Assembly (NCBI RefSeq): GCF_011059145.1
Contig: NZ_JAALLT010000002.1
Location: 936,809-1,000,808, forward strand
Source of the DNA: Halalkalibaculum roseum
GTDB lineage: Bacteria > Bacteroidota > Rhodothermia > Balneolales > Balneolaceae
DNA: 64,000 nucleotides
Reading direction: 5' to 3'
Under the pieces are notes generated by a model. That model had not been told where the DNA came from. It searched no databases and saw only the letters and a program-made list of their open reading frames with translations. Both the position numbers and the translations under genes were made by a program. Below, piece by piece: positions 36,533 through 45,469 of the stretch; positions within the stretch are counted from its first letter, which is position 1, and every line of letters starts with the position of its first letter.

Positions 36533-37126
36533 CTACTGCTGTATTTGCGAGCCTGTCATTTGAATAGATCTGGACCCGGAATTATAGTAGAATGGATTAG
36601 ACAACGGCTTAAGTTTGTCGGTACTTTTCTTCAGAATGGAGTCAAATTCGGTGGCGTCTCCATTGAACTGATCATGAAAATATAAAACGTTCTGACGGTC
36701 CACCCAAGGTTGAACACTGTTATCAGTGGCAGGTAGGATATTCATAGGTGCAGTCATTTCACTGGTGCGTAAATTATCCTGTGTGCCTTCATCTGATCCC
36801 GACTGCTGATATACCCACAAGCTTCCTACCGATACTCCCAAAATCAGTACGGCCGCAGCGGCATACCGCATCGGTTGATAAGAAAATATATTGGTTGACG
36901 TGCGCTTTTCGGCTTCTTCTGAAGCCTGCTGTATAATAGACTCCGTTAAATAAGAAGGAGGATCCTTTTCCGGAAGTTTATCGAGACGCTTTAATGTTTG
37001 TCTCAAGCTTTCAACCTCGATCAAGAGGTCGTCATCCTCCATCATCGCACGCTCCATAAGCACCTCTTCAGAAGGATCCATCTCCTTCATTAGATAGCGA
37101 ATACAGGCGTTTTCATCGTTCAGCAT
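36533..37126 (-). CDS. Membrane-anchored anti-sigma factor candidate
   Basis: A 197-residue protein: acidic N-terminal helical region (NDENACIRYLMKEMDPSEEVLMERAMM, residues 3-29, quoted in part), one membrane helix (YAAAAVLILGVSVGSLWVY, ~94-112) and a periplasmic C-terminus. It overlaps the end of the ECF sigma gene by 14 nt, the usual arrangement for a cognate anti-sigma factor. No Zn-binding HxxxCxxC motif is seen, so it is not a classical ZAS protein. I chose ATG at 37126; the longer TTG start at 37159 would add sequence lying inside the sigma gene. Confidence 0.7.
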   Translation of the reverse strand: MLNDENACIRYLMKEMDPSEEVLMERAMMEDDDLLIEVESLRQTLKRLDKLPEKDPPSYLTESIIQQASEEAEKRTSTNIFSYQPMRYAAAAVLILGVSVGSLWVYQQSGSDEGTQDNLRTSEMTAPMNILPATDNSVQPWVDRQNVLYFHDQFNGDATEFDSILKKSTDKLKPLSNPFYYNSGSRSIQMTGSQIQQ

Positions 37127-37757
37127 ATTTCTTCGATTCTTGTTCTTTTTCCTGGTCAAATAGTTTCCTAAGGTTTATTAACGCATAACGCATGCGTCCT
37201 AGTGCCGTATTTATAGAAACATTTGTTAATTCTGCGATTTCCTTAAAAGGCATCTCGTAATAATGCCGTAGCATCACTACTTGTCGTTGTTCTTCAGGAA
37301 GTTCGGCAATATGCTTCATTAAACTGCTTTTTGCCTCATCTTTTTCAAGCTGTTCCTGAGCATCGACCAAGTCCTCGTCAGGTAATCGATCATAGAAATC
37401 CGTATTTGATTCCTTGTCGTAGTTAGAACTAACGTCAACAAATCGTTTTTGTTTTCTAATATGATCGATTGTTGCATTATGTGCAATTCGCATCACCCAG
37501 GCTATCCATTTACCCTGTTCATTATAGGTATCATCCATCTTTGTGATTACCTTGGTAAAGGTCTCCTGGAAAATATCATCAGCTAAACCGGCACTGCCAA
37601 TCATGCTGTAGATATAGGAATAGACCTTAGATTGGTGACGGTTCATCAGTTCACGGAAAGCCTGCTGGTCTCCGTTCTGGCGGTAGAACCGAACCAAATC
37701 CTTGTCCTCAAGTTGCTCGTATTTGGAGCTGATATGTTCAGATTTTTCGAGTTTCAT
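37113..37757 (-). CDS. ECF-type RNA polymerase sigma factor
   Basis: A 214-residue group 4 sigma factor. Sigma2 spans ~20-95 (DLVRFYRQNGDQQAFRELM, ADDIFQETFTKVI, WIAWVMRIAHNATIDHIRK in parts) and sigma4 ~140-200 (LPEEQRQVVMLRHYYEMPFKEIAELTNVS in parts, then TALGRMRYALINLRKL). A GAGG ribosome-binding sequence precedes the ATG. It overlaps a transmembrane anti-sigma candidate, implying control by an envelope signal. The gene set it controls is unknown; nearby degQ and LPP20 genes are on the same strand but separated by a terminator. Confidence 0.9.
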   Translation of the reverse strand: MKLEKSEHISSKYEQLEDKDLVRFYRQNGDQQAFRELMNRHQSKVYSYIYSMIGSAGLADDIFQETFTKVITKMDDTYNEQGKWIAWVMRIAHNATIDHIRKQKRFVDVSSNYDKESNTDFYDRLPDEDLVDAQEQLEKDEAKSSLMKHIAELPEEQRQVVMLRHYYEMPFKEIAELTNVSINTALGRMRYALINLRKLFDQEKEQESKKYAER

Positions 37758-38077
37758 AATATCCTCACGCCTGATTTAATAATTTTTTTAACCCGATGCA
37801 ACTTTTGACAACTTTTTTTGCCGTTGTAGATGCTTTATCGTGCTATTCTTAAATAACAACAAAAAGCGTACCAGCAATCCAAAGTGTCATGTTCTCATCA
37901 CGTCAAAAGGGGTATTTGTCACTCCCTGTACTATTGTAAAACTTTGATGACACATTGTATATCACATAATCATGTTACACCGATGTGACATCTTCAATAC
38001 ATACTACGTACTGAATCAGGCAGCAGATTGTTTCAGTATTGATAAGCTTTTACAACTTAGTACCTTAGTGGTCATAA
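37758..38077. other. Spacer (320 nt) upstream of the sigma factor gene
   Basis: Gene-free. It should hold the sigma-factor promoter; a TTGTCAAAAGTTGC stretch on the minus strand is the only suggestive part. GCCTGATTTAA (37769-37779) and the 13-mer AATCAGGCAGCAG (38014-38026) recur around 42131-42166. No RNA gene is seen. Confidence 0.4.
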
Positions 38078-39931
38078 TTATTTTGAACTATTTTGAAAAT
38101 AGTCGTAAACCGCTTCCCCTACTTTTTCACCGATTTCAGCCTGAATCTCCCCTTTATCAGCTTTTTTTACTTTTTTTACAGACCCAAAATGATTCAGAAG
38201 CTTCTGGGCCGTCTTCTCTCCCACTCCGCTGATTTCCGTCAGCTCCGTTTTCAGGGTTCTCTTAGATCGCGTTTCACGGTGAAAGTTGATGGCAAATCGA
38301 TGGGCTTCGTCTCGTACCCGTTGAAGCAGTTTTAGCGCCGATGAGGTTTTGGGAATCATTACCGGGTCCTGCTTTCCGGGGATAAAAACCTCTTCCAGAC
38401 GTTTTGCAAGTCCTACAATATCACACTCTCCATAAAACTCGATCTCTTTAAGAGCCTCAACAGCACTGCTCAACTGACCCTTTCCCCCGTCTACAACAAT
38501 GAGATCCGGTATCTGCTGTTTTTCTTTTTGTACCCGCTTGTATCTTCGGCTCAGTACCTCCTTCATGGAAGCAAAATCATCCGGACCTTCAACGGTCTTG
38601 ATATGGAAACGCTTGTACATGCTCTTTCGGGGTTTTGCATCCACAAAACAAACCATCGATGCCACCGGATCTGAACCCTGAATGTTCGAATTGTCAAAAC
38701 ATTCAATTCGCCTTGGCAGCCTGTCCAGTTTGAGATGCTCTTTCAACTCTTTGACCGCATGTGGAATACGTTCTCGCTCGGCTTTCATCTTCTCCAGTTT
38801 GCGCTCGCCCAGCTGCAGTTCGGCATTCGACTCCGCCATTCGTATCATTTGCGCTTTCTCCCCTATTTTGGGCTGGTGAATAGGTACTTTCTTCTCTCGC
38901 TGCTGCCACAGGTACTGAAGCAGTGGCTCATCGTTCACGAGTTCTTCACTCACATAAACTTCATCGGGAATGGCACCTGCAAACTGACCTGTGTAATAAT
39001 CCTCGACGAATGACTGCAGCATCTCACTTTTCTCGAGGTGATCAATATTTTTCAAGAAACGGTGGAATTTTCCAATCAGCTTTCCTTCACGAATTTTGAA
39101 AAGTACACCGCATGCCTCCCCTATTTCCTCGTCTACTGAAATGGCAAATAGGTCACGATCAACCTTTTTGTCAGCTACCATCTTCATTTTCTGACTGTAT
39201 CTCTTCACTGCTTGTAGGCTGTCGCGTAATCGGGCTGCCTGTTCAAACTCCAGGGCTTCCGAAGCCATCTCCATCTCCTCCTTTAGATCTCGAATGAGGG
39301 AATCGGTCCGCCCGTTCAACATTCGCTCCACTTTTTCAACAGTCGACTGGTATTCCTCCAACTCCCAGTCACCGGAACATTGCTCCAGGTACTCATCAAA
39401 ACATGAGTGCCATTGCGGTGCACCTTTAGTTCGGTCAATATTCTTTCTGGAAACAGCGCAGGTACACAGGTTAAAGGCCTTGCGAATTGTTTCGAGCATC
39501 CGCTTCATATGCGTGACACTATCATAGGGACCATAATACTTGCTACCGTCGTTGATAACGGTACGGGTAGGAAATACACGTGGACGCTCATCATTAGTCA
39601 CGCATATATAAGGATAGGATTTGTCGTCCCGGTACATGATATTGTACCGGGGATGATGCTTTTTTATAAGGTTGTTTTCCAGGATCAGAGCCTCGGCTTC
39701 CGAATCGGTAACGATCACCTCAAGGTCATCTATTTTAGAGACCATTACTTTAATGCGACCGTCATGTCCCCTCGAATCCTGAAAATATGATTGCACACGG
39801 TTCCGCAGCCGTTTGGCTTTGCCGATGTAGAGTAGTCTTCCACCATTATCTTTAAACATATAGACTCCCGGCGTGGTAGGAAGATTCTCCACTTTTTCCT
39901 GCACGTCAATTTCAGCAGATTCGGCACTCAT
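38078..39931 (-). CDS. uvrC: Excinuclease ABC subunit C
   Basis: Dual-incision nuclease of nucleotide excision repair. The 617-residue protein has an N-terminal GIY-YIG domain (TPGVYMFKDNGGRLLYIGKAKRLRNRV, residues 19-45, quoted in part), a UVR coiled motif (~205-240, DLKEEMEMASEALEFEQAARLRD in part), the RNase H-like domain with IECFDNSNIQGSDPVASMV (Asp of the metal site) and LIVVDGGKGQLSSA, and C-terminal helix-hairpin-helix repeats (ISGVGEKTAQKLLNHFGS). Full length. Monocistronic; a Shine-Dalgarno is not obvious. Confidence 0.96.
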   Translation of the reverse strand: MSAESAEIDVQEKVENLPTTPGVYMFKDNGGRLLYIGKAKRLRNRVQSYFQDSRGHDGRIKVMVSKIDDLEVIVTDSEAEALILENNLIKKHHPRYNIMYRDDKSYPYICVTNDERPRVFPTRTVINDGSKYYGPYDSVTHMKRMLETIRKAFNLCTCAVSRKNIDRTKGAPQWHSCFDEYLEQCSGDWELEEYQSTVEKVERMLNGRTDSLIRDLKEEMEMASEALEFEQAARLRDSLQAVKRYSQKMKMVADKKVDRDLFAISVDEEIGEACGVLFKIREGKLIGKFHRFLKNIDHLEKSEMLQSFVEDYYTGQFAGAIPDEVYVSEELVNDEPLLQYLWQQREKKVPIHQPKIGEKAQMIRMAESNAELQLGERKLEKMKAERERIPHAVKELKEHLKLDRLPRRIECFDNSNIQGSDPVASMVCFVDAKPRKSMYKRFHIKTVEGPDDFASMKEVLSRRYKRVQKEKQQIPDLIVVDGGKGQLSSAVEALKEIEFYGECDIVGLAKRLEEVFIPGKQDPVMIPKTSSALKLLQRVRDEAHRFAINFHRETRSKRTLKTELTEISGVGEKTAQKLLNHFGSVKKVKKADKGEIQAEIGEKVGEAVYDYFQNSSK

Positions 39932-40293
39932 TAGCTCAAAATAGTTTCAATTAATTACGCCAAGAATATGAGCATATCTGAACTCTGATTCAATCTTATG
40001 TAACTACTCAAACTTGGATTCATTGGTTTAAATAACTCTGTATCTCTCCGTGCTTCTCTGAGTAACTCCGTTTTATAGCAGAGAACGTAAGGTTTCAAAA
40101 AAGTATGCAAAAGGACGTGATGCTAAAAACACAAAAAACACCCAAATTTCCCTTCGTAATAAAGTGAGCTTTTGTTATACTTTAAATTCATTTCATGTTA
40201 GGAGAAACAGGCAATACCCCTTGGTCAACGGTTCCTGTTCGTTATCCCGCATACTACATAAGACGTGAAGGGCAATAAGATTTTCAGGTTATA
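39932..40293. other. Divergent spacer (362 nt) between uvrC and dnaB
   Basis: Holds a degenerate CACAGAG-type repeat (40032-40070, AACTCTGTATCTCTCCGTG then CTCTGAGTAACTCCG) and the dnaB promoter candidate at 40173-40181. No ORF or RNA gene is seen. Confidence 0.5.
40173..40181 (+). promoter_or_regulatory. Candidate extended -10 promoter of dnaB
   Basis: TGTTATACT matches the extended -10 form TGnTATAAT with one change. Its context TTTTGTTATACTTTAA is the same as that before icd except for two pyrimidine changes. The predicted leader to the dnaB ATG is about 105 nt. Confidence 0.35.
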
Positions 40294-41829
40294 ATGGCAG
40301 CACAAAACGGCTCAAATTACCAGGACAAAAATAAAGACGGATCAAAAGTACTCGAGCAGCAGGGACGAGTACCTCCACAGGCTATTGAAGTGGAAGAAGC
40401 GGTACTTGGAGCTATGCTCATTGAACATGAGGCAGCCACTGTAGCGCTCCAAATGCTCTCATCTGATGATTTCTATAAAAATTCACACCGGCACATTTTT
40501 GAGGTGCTCCATGACTTGTATGAACGGGATAACCCTCTTGATCTGTTAACCGTAGAAAATGAACTTCGTGACAAAGATCTTCTCGAAACTTGCGGGGGTG
40601 CGGGCTACCTATCTGAGCTCACCCGTTCGGTAAGCTCTGCTGCCAATATTGATTACCATGCCCAGATTATTGCCGAAAAGGCAACCAAGCGAAACCTAAT
40701 TCTTAGCTGCACGGAAATCATTCAGGAATCATACGACAGCTCCAGTGATCCATACGATGTGCTGGATCGCGCCGAGCAGAAAGTCTTTGACCTGGCTAAT
40801 GCGAAGCACCGATCCCAAGCCAAACCAATCGGTGATGTGCTGAAAGACACCCTCTCCTACCTCGAAGATATGCGCGGCAAAGAAGGCGGTATCACCGGTG
40901 TACCTACTGGCCTAGCCATTGACGAAATGACGGCTGGTTGGCAAAATGGAGACATGATTGTAATTGCGGCCAGACCTTCTATGGGTAAAACAGCTTTTGT
41001 ACTTACCACAGCACGTAATGCCGCACTGCATCAAGATCCGAAATTAAAAACCAAGGTGGCCATATTCAGCCTTGAGATGTCCGACCAATCTTTGGTCCAG
41101 AGACTTCTAACCATGGAAGGTCGCATAAACGCGCAGTCTGCTCGATCCGGGCGGTTGAAAGACGAGGAATTCAAGCGCCTTATTGATGCTGCCGGGCGTC
41201 TCTTTACCGCTGATATATTTATTGATGATACTCCGGGACTCAGCATCATGGAACTCCGAACCAAAGCCCGAAGGTTAAAAAGTGAGCATGATATCGGTCT
41301 GGTGGTTGTTGACTACCTTCAGCTGATGTCATCCAACAATCGCGATGCCGGTAACCGGGAACAGGAAATTGCAAGTATTTCCCGTGGCCTTAAAGCACTG
41401 GCCAAAGAACTGGATGTTCCCGTCATAGCCTTGTCGCAGCTCAGCCGTGCTGTTGAGACCAGAGGCGGCGATAAACGTCCCCAGTTGAGTGACTTACGTG
41501 AATCCGGTTCCATTGAGCAGGATGCCGACGTAGTCTGCTTTTTATATCGTCCGGAGTATTACGGAATTACCACCACCCCCGAAGGTGAATCCACAGCCGG
41601 ACTGGCAGAAGTTATTGTTGGTAAGCAGCGTAACGGACCGGTTGGTTCCAAGAGATTGTACTTCGTTAAAGACTATGCCCGCTTTGAAAACCTGACTACG
41701 GCCAGTCCACAACCATTTGATGAGGCAAATGCCGGTGGTAGTAGCAATGAACAGCCTGATGGCGATTCCGGTCCCCCGCCCATGGGTCATAGTCCAGGTC
41801 CGGAAGACGAAGAAAATGCACCCTTTTAG
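40294..41829 (+). CDS. dnaB: Replicative DNA helicase
   Basis: Hexameric replication-fork helicase, 511 residues. The N-terminal DnaB domain (~22-125; PPQAIEVEEAVLGAMLIEHEA in part) and the RecA-like C-domain are complete: Walker A AARPSMGKTAF, FSLEMSDQSLVQRLL, Walker B LVVVDYLQLM and ALSQLSRAVETRGGDKRPQLSDLRESGSIEQDAD in parts. No intein interrupts it. A Ser/Gly/Pro-rich acidic tail (~475-511) is probably disordered. Monocistronic, with an extended -10 promoter candidate upstream and an opposed-repeat hairpin downstream. Confidence 0.97.
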   Translation: MAAQNGSNYQDKNKDGSKVLEQQGRVPPQAIEVEEAVLGAMLIEHEAATVALQMLSSDDFYKNSHRHIFEVLHDLYERDNPLDLLTVENELRDKDLLETCGGAGYLSELTRSVSSAANIDYHAQIIAEKATKRNLILSCTEIIQESYDSSSDPYDVLDRAEQKVFDLANAKHRSQAKPIGDVLKDTLSYLEDMRGKEGGITGVPTGLAIDEMTAGWQNGDMIVIAARPSMGKTAFVLTTARNAALHQDPKLKTKVAIFSLEMSDQSLVQRLLTMEGRINAQSARSGRLKDEEFKRLIDAAGRLFTADIFIDDTPGLSIMELRTKARRLKSEHDIGLVVVDYLQLMSSNNRDAGNREQEIASISRGLKALAKELDVPVIALSQLSRAVETRGGDKRPQLSDLRESGSIEQDADVVCFLYRPEYYGITTTPEGESTAGLAEVIVGKQRNGPVGSKRLYFVKDYARFENLTTASPQPFDEANAGGSSNEQPDGDSGPPPMGHSPGPEDEENAPF

Positions 41830-41831
41830 CT

Positions 41832-41899
41832 TTACCACAAAGTTACACTAAGTTAGTAAAGTGACAAGAAGCTAATCTTTGTGTCACTTTGTGTAATAG
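41832..41899. repeat. Opposed CACAAAG/CTTTGTG repeat after dnaB
   Basis: TTTACCACAAAGTTACACTAAG faces CTTTGTGTCACTTTGTGTAATAG, with a perfect inner stem AAAGTGAC (41858-41865)/GTCACTTT (41883-41890). It belongs to the CACAGAG family and may serve as the dnaB transcript end. Confidence 0.6.
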
Positions 41900-42130
41900 C
41901 CCTCGATTTCATGGGATTCTATTGTTGGGATATTTTTAGAAACTCAAATATTAATTTTTTCTAACATTAGAATTTTTTATACTTGTATTAATATTTAGAT
42001 AAAATGTAACAAATGGCATTCTGAGTAGTCATATTAGTAACTATGCAGATATAATTATTGAGTCATGTAGAATTGCATAGATAAGACCCGGAACCATTTG
42101 CTCTAATACAAGTACTAATATCTATACATA

Positions 42131-42161
42131 GCCTGATTTAAAGCAATTACATAAATCAGGC
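42131..42161. promoter_or_regulatory. Perfect 10-bp inverted repeat, operator-like
   Basis: GCCTGATTTA (42131-42140) and TAAATCAGGC (42152-42161) are exact reverse complements with centres 21 bp apart, about two helical turns. It ends 22 nt before the start of the small membrane protein. No T-tract follows, so it reads more like a dimeric protein site than a terminator. Confidence 0.45.
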
Positions 42162-42183
42162 AGCAGCAACTAATTAAAATATC

Positions 42184-42456
42184 ATGGACAACAAGATCAG
42201 TACAACGGTTATCTATTACCTGATTGCTATATGCCTTGCTCTCGCTGCTAGCGGAACCTTGATAGTTGCTTTAGACTGGCCATTACTTGCTGAAATACCA
42301 TTAGCTGCAGCTATATTCATTCATTTCACAGCTATTTCCAAGAGTTTATTTACTTTTTGGTCTCATCATCAGGAGCAGCTCATGGAAAGCCTCATTCACC
42401 GATTAAAATCAGCCGTATTTACTCTTGATCCCCAGGAAGAAGAAGTGAATGTGTAA
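42184..42456 (+). CDS. Small two-helix membrane protein, paralogue of the protein at 5751-6008
   Basis: A 90-residue protein with two hydrophobic helices (about 8-28 and 33-55) around a D-W-P-L-L-A-E-I-P turn and a His/Gln-rich then acidic tail (SHHQEQLMES, DPQEEEVNV). The turn and the spacing match the 85-residue protein at 5751-6008 (NWPASAKIP), making them paralogues. No family is recognised. It is a single gene with an operator-like inverted repeat 22 nt upstream and is convergent with the polysaccharide locus. Confidence 0.65.
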   Translation: MDNKISTTVIYYLIAICLALAASGTLIVALDWPLLAEIPLAAAIFIHFTAISKSLFTFWSHHQEQLMESLIHRLKSAVFTLDPQEEEVNV

Positions 42457-42475
42457 TCGGCTTGTTAAGCTGATT
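42455..42475 (+). terminator. Short hairpin after the small membrane protein
   Basis: AATCGGCTT (42455-42463) and AAGCTGATT (42467-42475) pair with one G-U and a 3-nt loop, starting in the stop codon. There is no clear T-tract, so the call is tentative. Confidence 0.35.
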
Positions 42476-42584
42476 GTATATTGATCCTCTCTTTGCTTAG
42501 AATATAGGACCGATATTAAGCCCTTTTTGCTGACTACAAAGTACCTAATCTCAAACCCATCCGACCCGTTTCAACCGCTTACTT

Positions 42585-43802
42585 TTACGATGATTCCGCC
42601 TCTCCCACTTTGTCCTGAATGTTCTCTTTTTTAGACTTATTCAAAAAAATCAGCTTTTTCATCTCCTCTTTAAGCGATTCATAGTCTGACTGAGAACCGG
42701 CTTGTGATCGAAGGTATGAATAGTAAGCCAGTTTGCGATTGTATTTCAGGTAGGATGCGAATAGAAACTTTGTGAGCGGTAAAATACCAAATCCGCCTAA
42801 CAGGATGAGGAATAATAGAATATTCGCATCTATACCATTCAAAAAGAACCCGGCGGCAATTAAAGCAAAGTTGCCCATCCAAAGGCTAAAAGAAGCTACC
42901 TCCGGGGACATACCGACATCCAACAGTTGGTGATGTGTGTGGTTACGGTCAGCCACAAAAGGACTTTTCCCTGACGCTACTCTTAGAGTAAACACCCTTA
43001 GGGTATCTACTATTGGAATGATCAAAAGAGAAATGGCAAAGATATGAGCATTTTCAATATACCAGCCTGAACTGACAACCGTACTGTTAGCTACCAAAAA
43101 TTGTATTACTAAATAAGCCAGTATGAAACCTACCGCCATGGAACCCGTATCCCCCATAAATATTTTGGCCGGGTGCACATTATAAATCAAAAATCCGATC
43201 AACGCCCCGGAAAGAGAGAATGCCAGTACTGACAGGGCTACAAATCCGGTATACCAAAACCAAATTCCGAGAATGCTGGAAACCACAATACCAATGCCCC
43301 CCGCAAGCCCATCTATACCGTCAATGAGATTTATGGCATTAATTAAAGACACAAAAGCTAAAATGGTGATGCCAGCTCCGAGATACCAGGGAACCTGATA
43401 AATGCCTAGTATTCCTCCAAAATCAGTGAGCACAACTCCACCGCCAATCACAATTTCCGCAGCGGCTAGCAATTGAATTAAAAGCTTTTTATTAGGAGAA
43501 ATGGTGAGTATATCATCTCTTATACCTACCAACAACAGTATAAATAAGCCGGCTACAAAGAAAGGATACGATTCCAGCGAAGCAGCACTGCCCCAGATGG
43601 AGAATGAAATCATAAAAGCAGCGAAAATGCCTATTCCACCAAGCGTGGGAACAACCTCTTTATGGATCTTTCGTTTCTTGTCCGGTTCATCCATCAACTT
43701 TTTAAGTTCGGCGATCTTAATAATGACCGGAATTGAAATGAAACAAATAATGACAGAAGTAAAAACTGCCGGAACCACTCTCATTAAAAATTCTATATTC
43801 AT
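42585..43802 (-). CDS. WecA/MraY-like undecaprenyl-phosphate sugar-1-phosphate transferase
   Basis: An integral membrane protein of 405 residues with about eleven helices. It transfers a UDP-sugar phosphate to undecaprenyl phosphate to start glycan assembly. Family motifs: KKRKIHKEVVPTLGGIGIF, the Mg-binding IRDDI, NLIDGIDGLAGG, IFMGDTGSMAVG and the WecA-type ADRNHTHHQLL. The charged C-terminal ~40 residues are cytosolic. It lies at the 3' end of the polysaccharide locus but has its own 599-nt upstream spacer. The locus also encodes a PglC-type transferase, so this enzyme may serve another polymer, such as an O-antigen or teichoic-like chain. Confidence 0.9.
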   Translation of the reverse strand: MNIEFLMRVVPAVFTSVIICFISIPVIIKIAELKKLMDEPDKKRKIHKEVVPTLGGIGIFAAFMISFSIWGSAASLESYPFFVAGLFILLLVGIRDDILTISPNKKLLIQLLAAAEIVIGGGVVLTDFGGILGIYQVPWYLGAGITILAFVSLINAINLIDGIDGLAGGIGIVVSSILGIWFWYTGFVALSVLAFSLSGALIGFLIYNVHPAKIFMGDTGSMAVGFILAYLVIQFLVANSTVVSSGWYIENAHIFAISLLIIPIVDTLRVFTLRVASGKSPFVADRNHTHHQLLDVGMSPEVASFSLWMGNFALIAAGFFLNGIDANILLFLILLGGFGILPLTKFLFASYLKYNRKLAYYSYLRSQAGSQSDYESLKEEMKKLIFLNKSKKENIQDKVGEAESS

Positions 43803-44401
43803 ACTTCTCCTCTCCCCTCAAGAAGACACAATGCTCAACTTGAAACTATTGTCATCTCGTTAAATTATTTTTGAAACTAATCATACAAAGCTAACTCTCT
43901 TTTATTTCTCACTTGAAATTAAGGGAAATAATAAACTTAAAGAAATGCTAAGGCCACTATTATTACGAATTTATCCTAAAACAGGTTAGAATTTATTAAT
44001 AGATTATAAATCTACTTAATATTACGTAGATGTTTCTAGGTAGATTACGAACCCTTGTTCGACTCGTAAATGGAAAAGGTATCTACCCATAAATCAATAA
44101 CTTGATTCTTTGATTAATTAATTCTCTGAGTAACTCGGTGATTCTTTGTGTGTCTCCGTGATACAACTAACCTGAAGGCAATAAAATGTTTCCAAAAAAA
44201 GGAACATGCTAGAAAATTATTAGAGAGGTTTGATACGGCCTATATTAGAAAGAACTCATTTGTCTTTAAAAGCTGTACCACAGAGTTGCATAAAGAAGCA
44301 CAAAGACTCACGAAGAAATAGATGGCTTAAGCGAAGCAGGCGACTACTAGTATATAGATTAAGTCTATTCCCTATCAACCGTCATAGGTCGTACCTAAAT
44401 A
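43803..44401. other. Large spacer (599 nt) within the polysaccharide locus
   Basis: No credible ORF. It contains two CACAGAG-family copies in opposite orientation (44123-44166, with CTCTGAG and GTGTGTCTCCGTG; 44274-44320, with TACCACAGAGTTGCA and CACAAAGACTCACGAAG) and several TAGATT words near 44005-44045. It probably carries the WecA-like gene's promoter, which is not identifiable. Confidence 0.5.
44123..44320. repeat. Pair of opposed CACAGAG-family repeats
   Basis: The left copy (44123-44166) reads in the CTCTGTG sense and the right copy (44274-44320) in the CACAGAG sense. They enclose about 107 nt, comparable to the interiors of the two inverted-repeat elements at 13.3 and 29.6 kb. Confidence 0.55.
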
Positions 44402-45469
44402 TTAAGACTGTACTTCAGACTTATAATACTCCTTATACCACTCAACAAAATTACGGATACCCTCTTTGACTTTTATCTGTGGCCTAAAGTCAATGTATTC
44501 AAACAAGTCTTCCACATCCGCCCAGGTCTTGGGTACGTCCCCGGGCTGCATGGGCATCATGTTCTTTTCGGCTTCCATGCCAAGCTGATTCTCAATTTCA
44601 TGAATAAAGTCCATCAGGTGTACCGGACTGCTATTGCCGATATTGAATATACGGTAAGGGGCAAAACTGGTTGCGGGATCAGGATCATCCCCTGTCCAGT
44701 CAGGATTTGGGGTAGGTGGCTTAGGTATCAACCGCTTGATACCTTCCACGATGTCATCGATATAGGTAAAGTCGCGCTCCATATTCCCATGATTGAATAC
44801 CTTGATAGGCTCATCGTTCAGCATGGCTTCCGTAAATAAAAACAGTGCCATATCCGGACGTCCCCATGGACCGTAAACCGTGAAGAATCGTAACCCGGTA
44901 GTGGGGATATCAAACAGGTTCGAATAGGTATGGGCCATCAGCTCGTTAGACTTCTTACTTGCGGCATACAGGCTCATGGGATGGTCTACGTTGTCACTCG
45001 TAGCAAAAGGCATGCTGGTATTGGCGCCGTAGACCGAGCTGGAGGAAGCGTAAATAAAATGCTCGACCGGATGATGCCTGGCGGCTTCCAGCAAATTTAG
45101 AAATCCGGTAATATTGCTATCAATATATCGATAGGGATCCTCCAGGCTGTAACGAACACCGGCTTGGGCGGCAAGGTTGATTACCACATCAAATCCGTTA
45201 TCGGCAAATAAATCGTCAATTACCGCCTTATTCTCTAGATCTGTTTTAATGAATTGCAGATTCTCATGAGTTTTACTTGGTACGGGTTTATCTTCAATTA
45301 TACTCCCTTTCTTAATTCCCAGTTGAGTCAACCGGTCATACTTAAGATCGGTGGAGTAATAGTCATTAATATTATCAAGACCAATCACCCTATAACCTTC
45401 TTTAACCAGACGCTTAGTGAGATGAAAACCTATAAATCCGGCTACACCTGTTGCGAGAATATTTTTCAT
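44402..45469 (-). CDS. NAD-dependent sugar epimerase, UDP-glucuronate 4-epimerase-like
   Basis: A 355-residue extended SDR. The Rossmann motif TGVAGFIGFHL, the NDYYSTDLKYDRLTQL block typical of UDP-glucuronate 4-epimerases, the ASSSSVYGANTSMPF strand and the catalytic Tyr-Lys (YAASKKSNE) are present. It would supply UDP-galacturonate for the polymer. Related 4-epimerases for GlcNAc or glucose have similar motifs, so the substrate is inferred from the N-terminal block. Same strand as the upstream PglF-like gene, with 145 nt between. Confidence 0.85.
   Translation of the reverse strand: MKNILATGVAGFIGFHLTKRLVKEGYRVIGLDNINDYYSTDLKYDRLTQLGIKKGSIIEDKPVPSKTHENLQFIKTDLENKAVIDDLFADNGFDVVINLAAQAGVRYSLEDPYRYIDSNITGFLNLLEAARHHPVEHFIYASSSSVYGANTSMPFATSDNVDHPMSLYAASKKSNELMAHTYSNLFDIPTTGLRFFTVYGPWGRPDMALFLFTEAMLNDEPIKVFNHGNMERDFTYIDDIVEGIKRLIPKPPTPNPDWTGDDPDPATSFAPYRIFNIGNSSPVHLMDFIHEIENQLGMEAEKNMMPMQPGDVPKTWADVEDLFEYIDFRPQIKVKEGIRNFVEWYKEYYKSEVQS

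Larger units (their letters stand above)
41830..42183. other. Spacer (354 nt) between dnaB and the small membrane protein
   Basis: Starts with an opposed CACAAAG repeat (41832-41899), then A+T-rich sequence without ORF, then the 10-bp inverted repeat at 42131-42161 directly upstream of the small membrane protein gene. Confidence 0.5.

Noticed and set aside
42585..43802. MraY of peptidoglycan synthesis
   Set aside because: No mur/fts genes are nearby and the ADRNHTHHQLL signature is of the WecA/TagO type.
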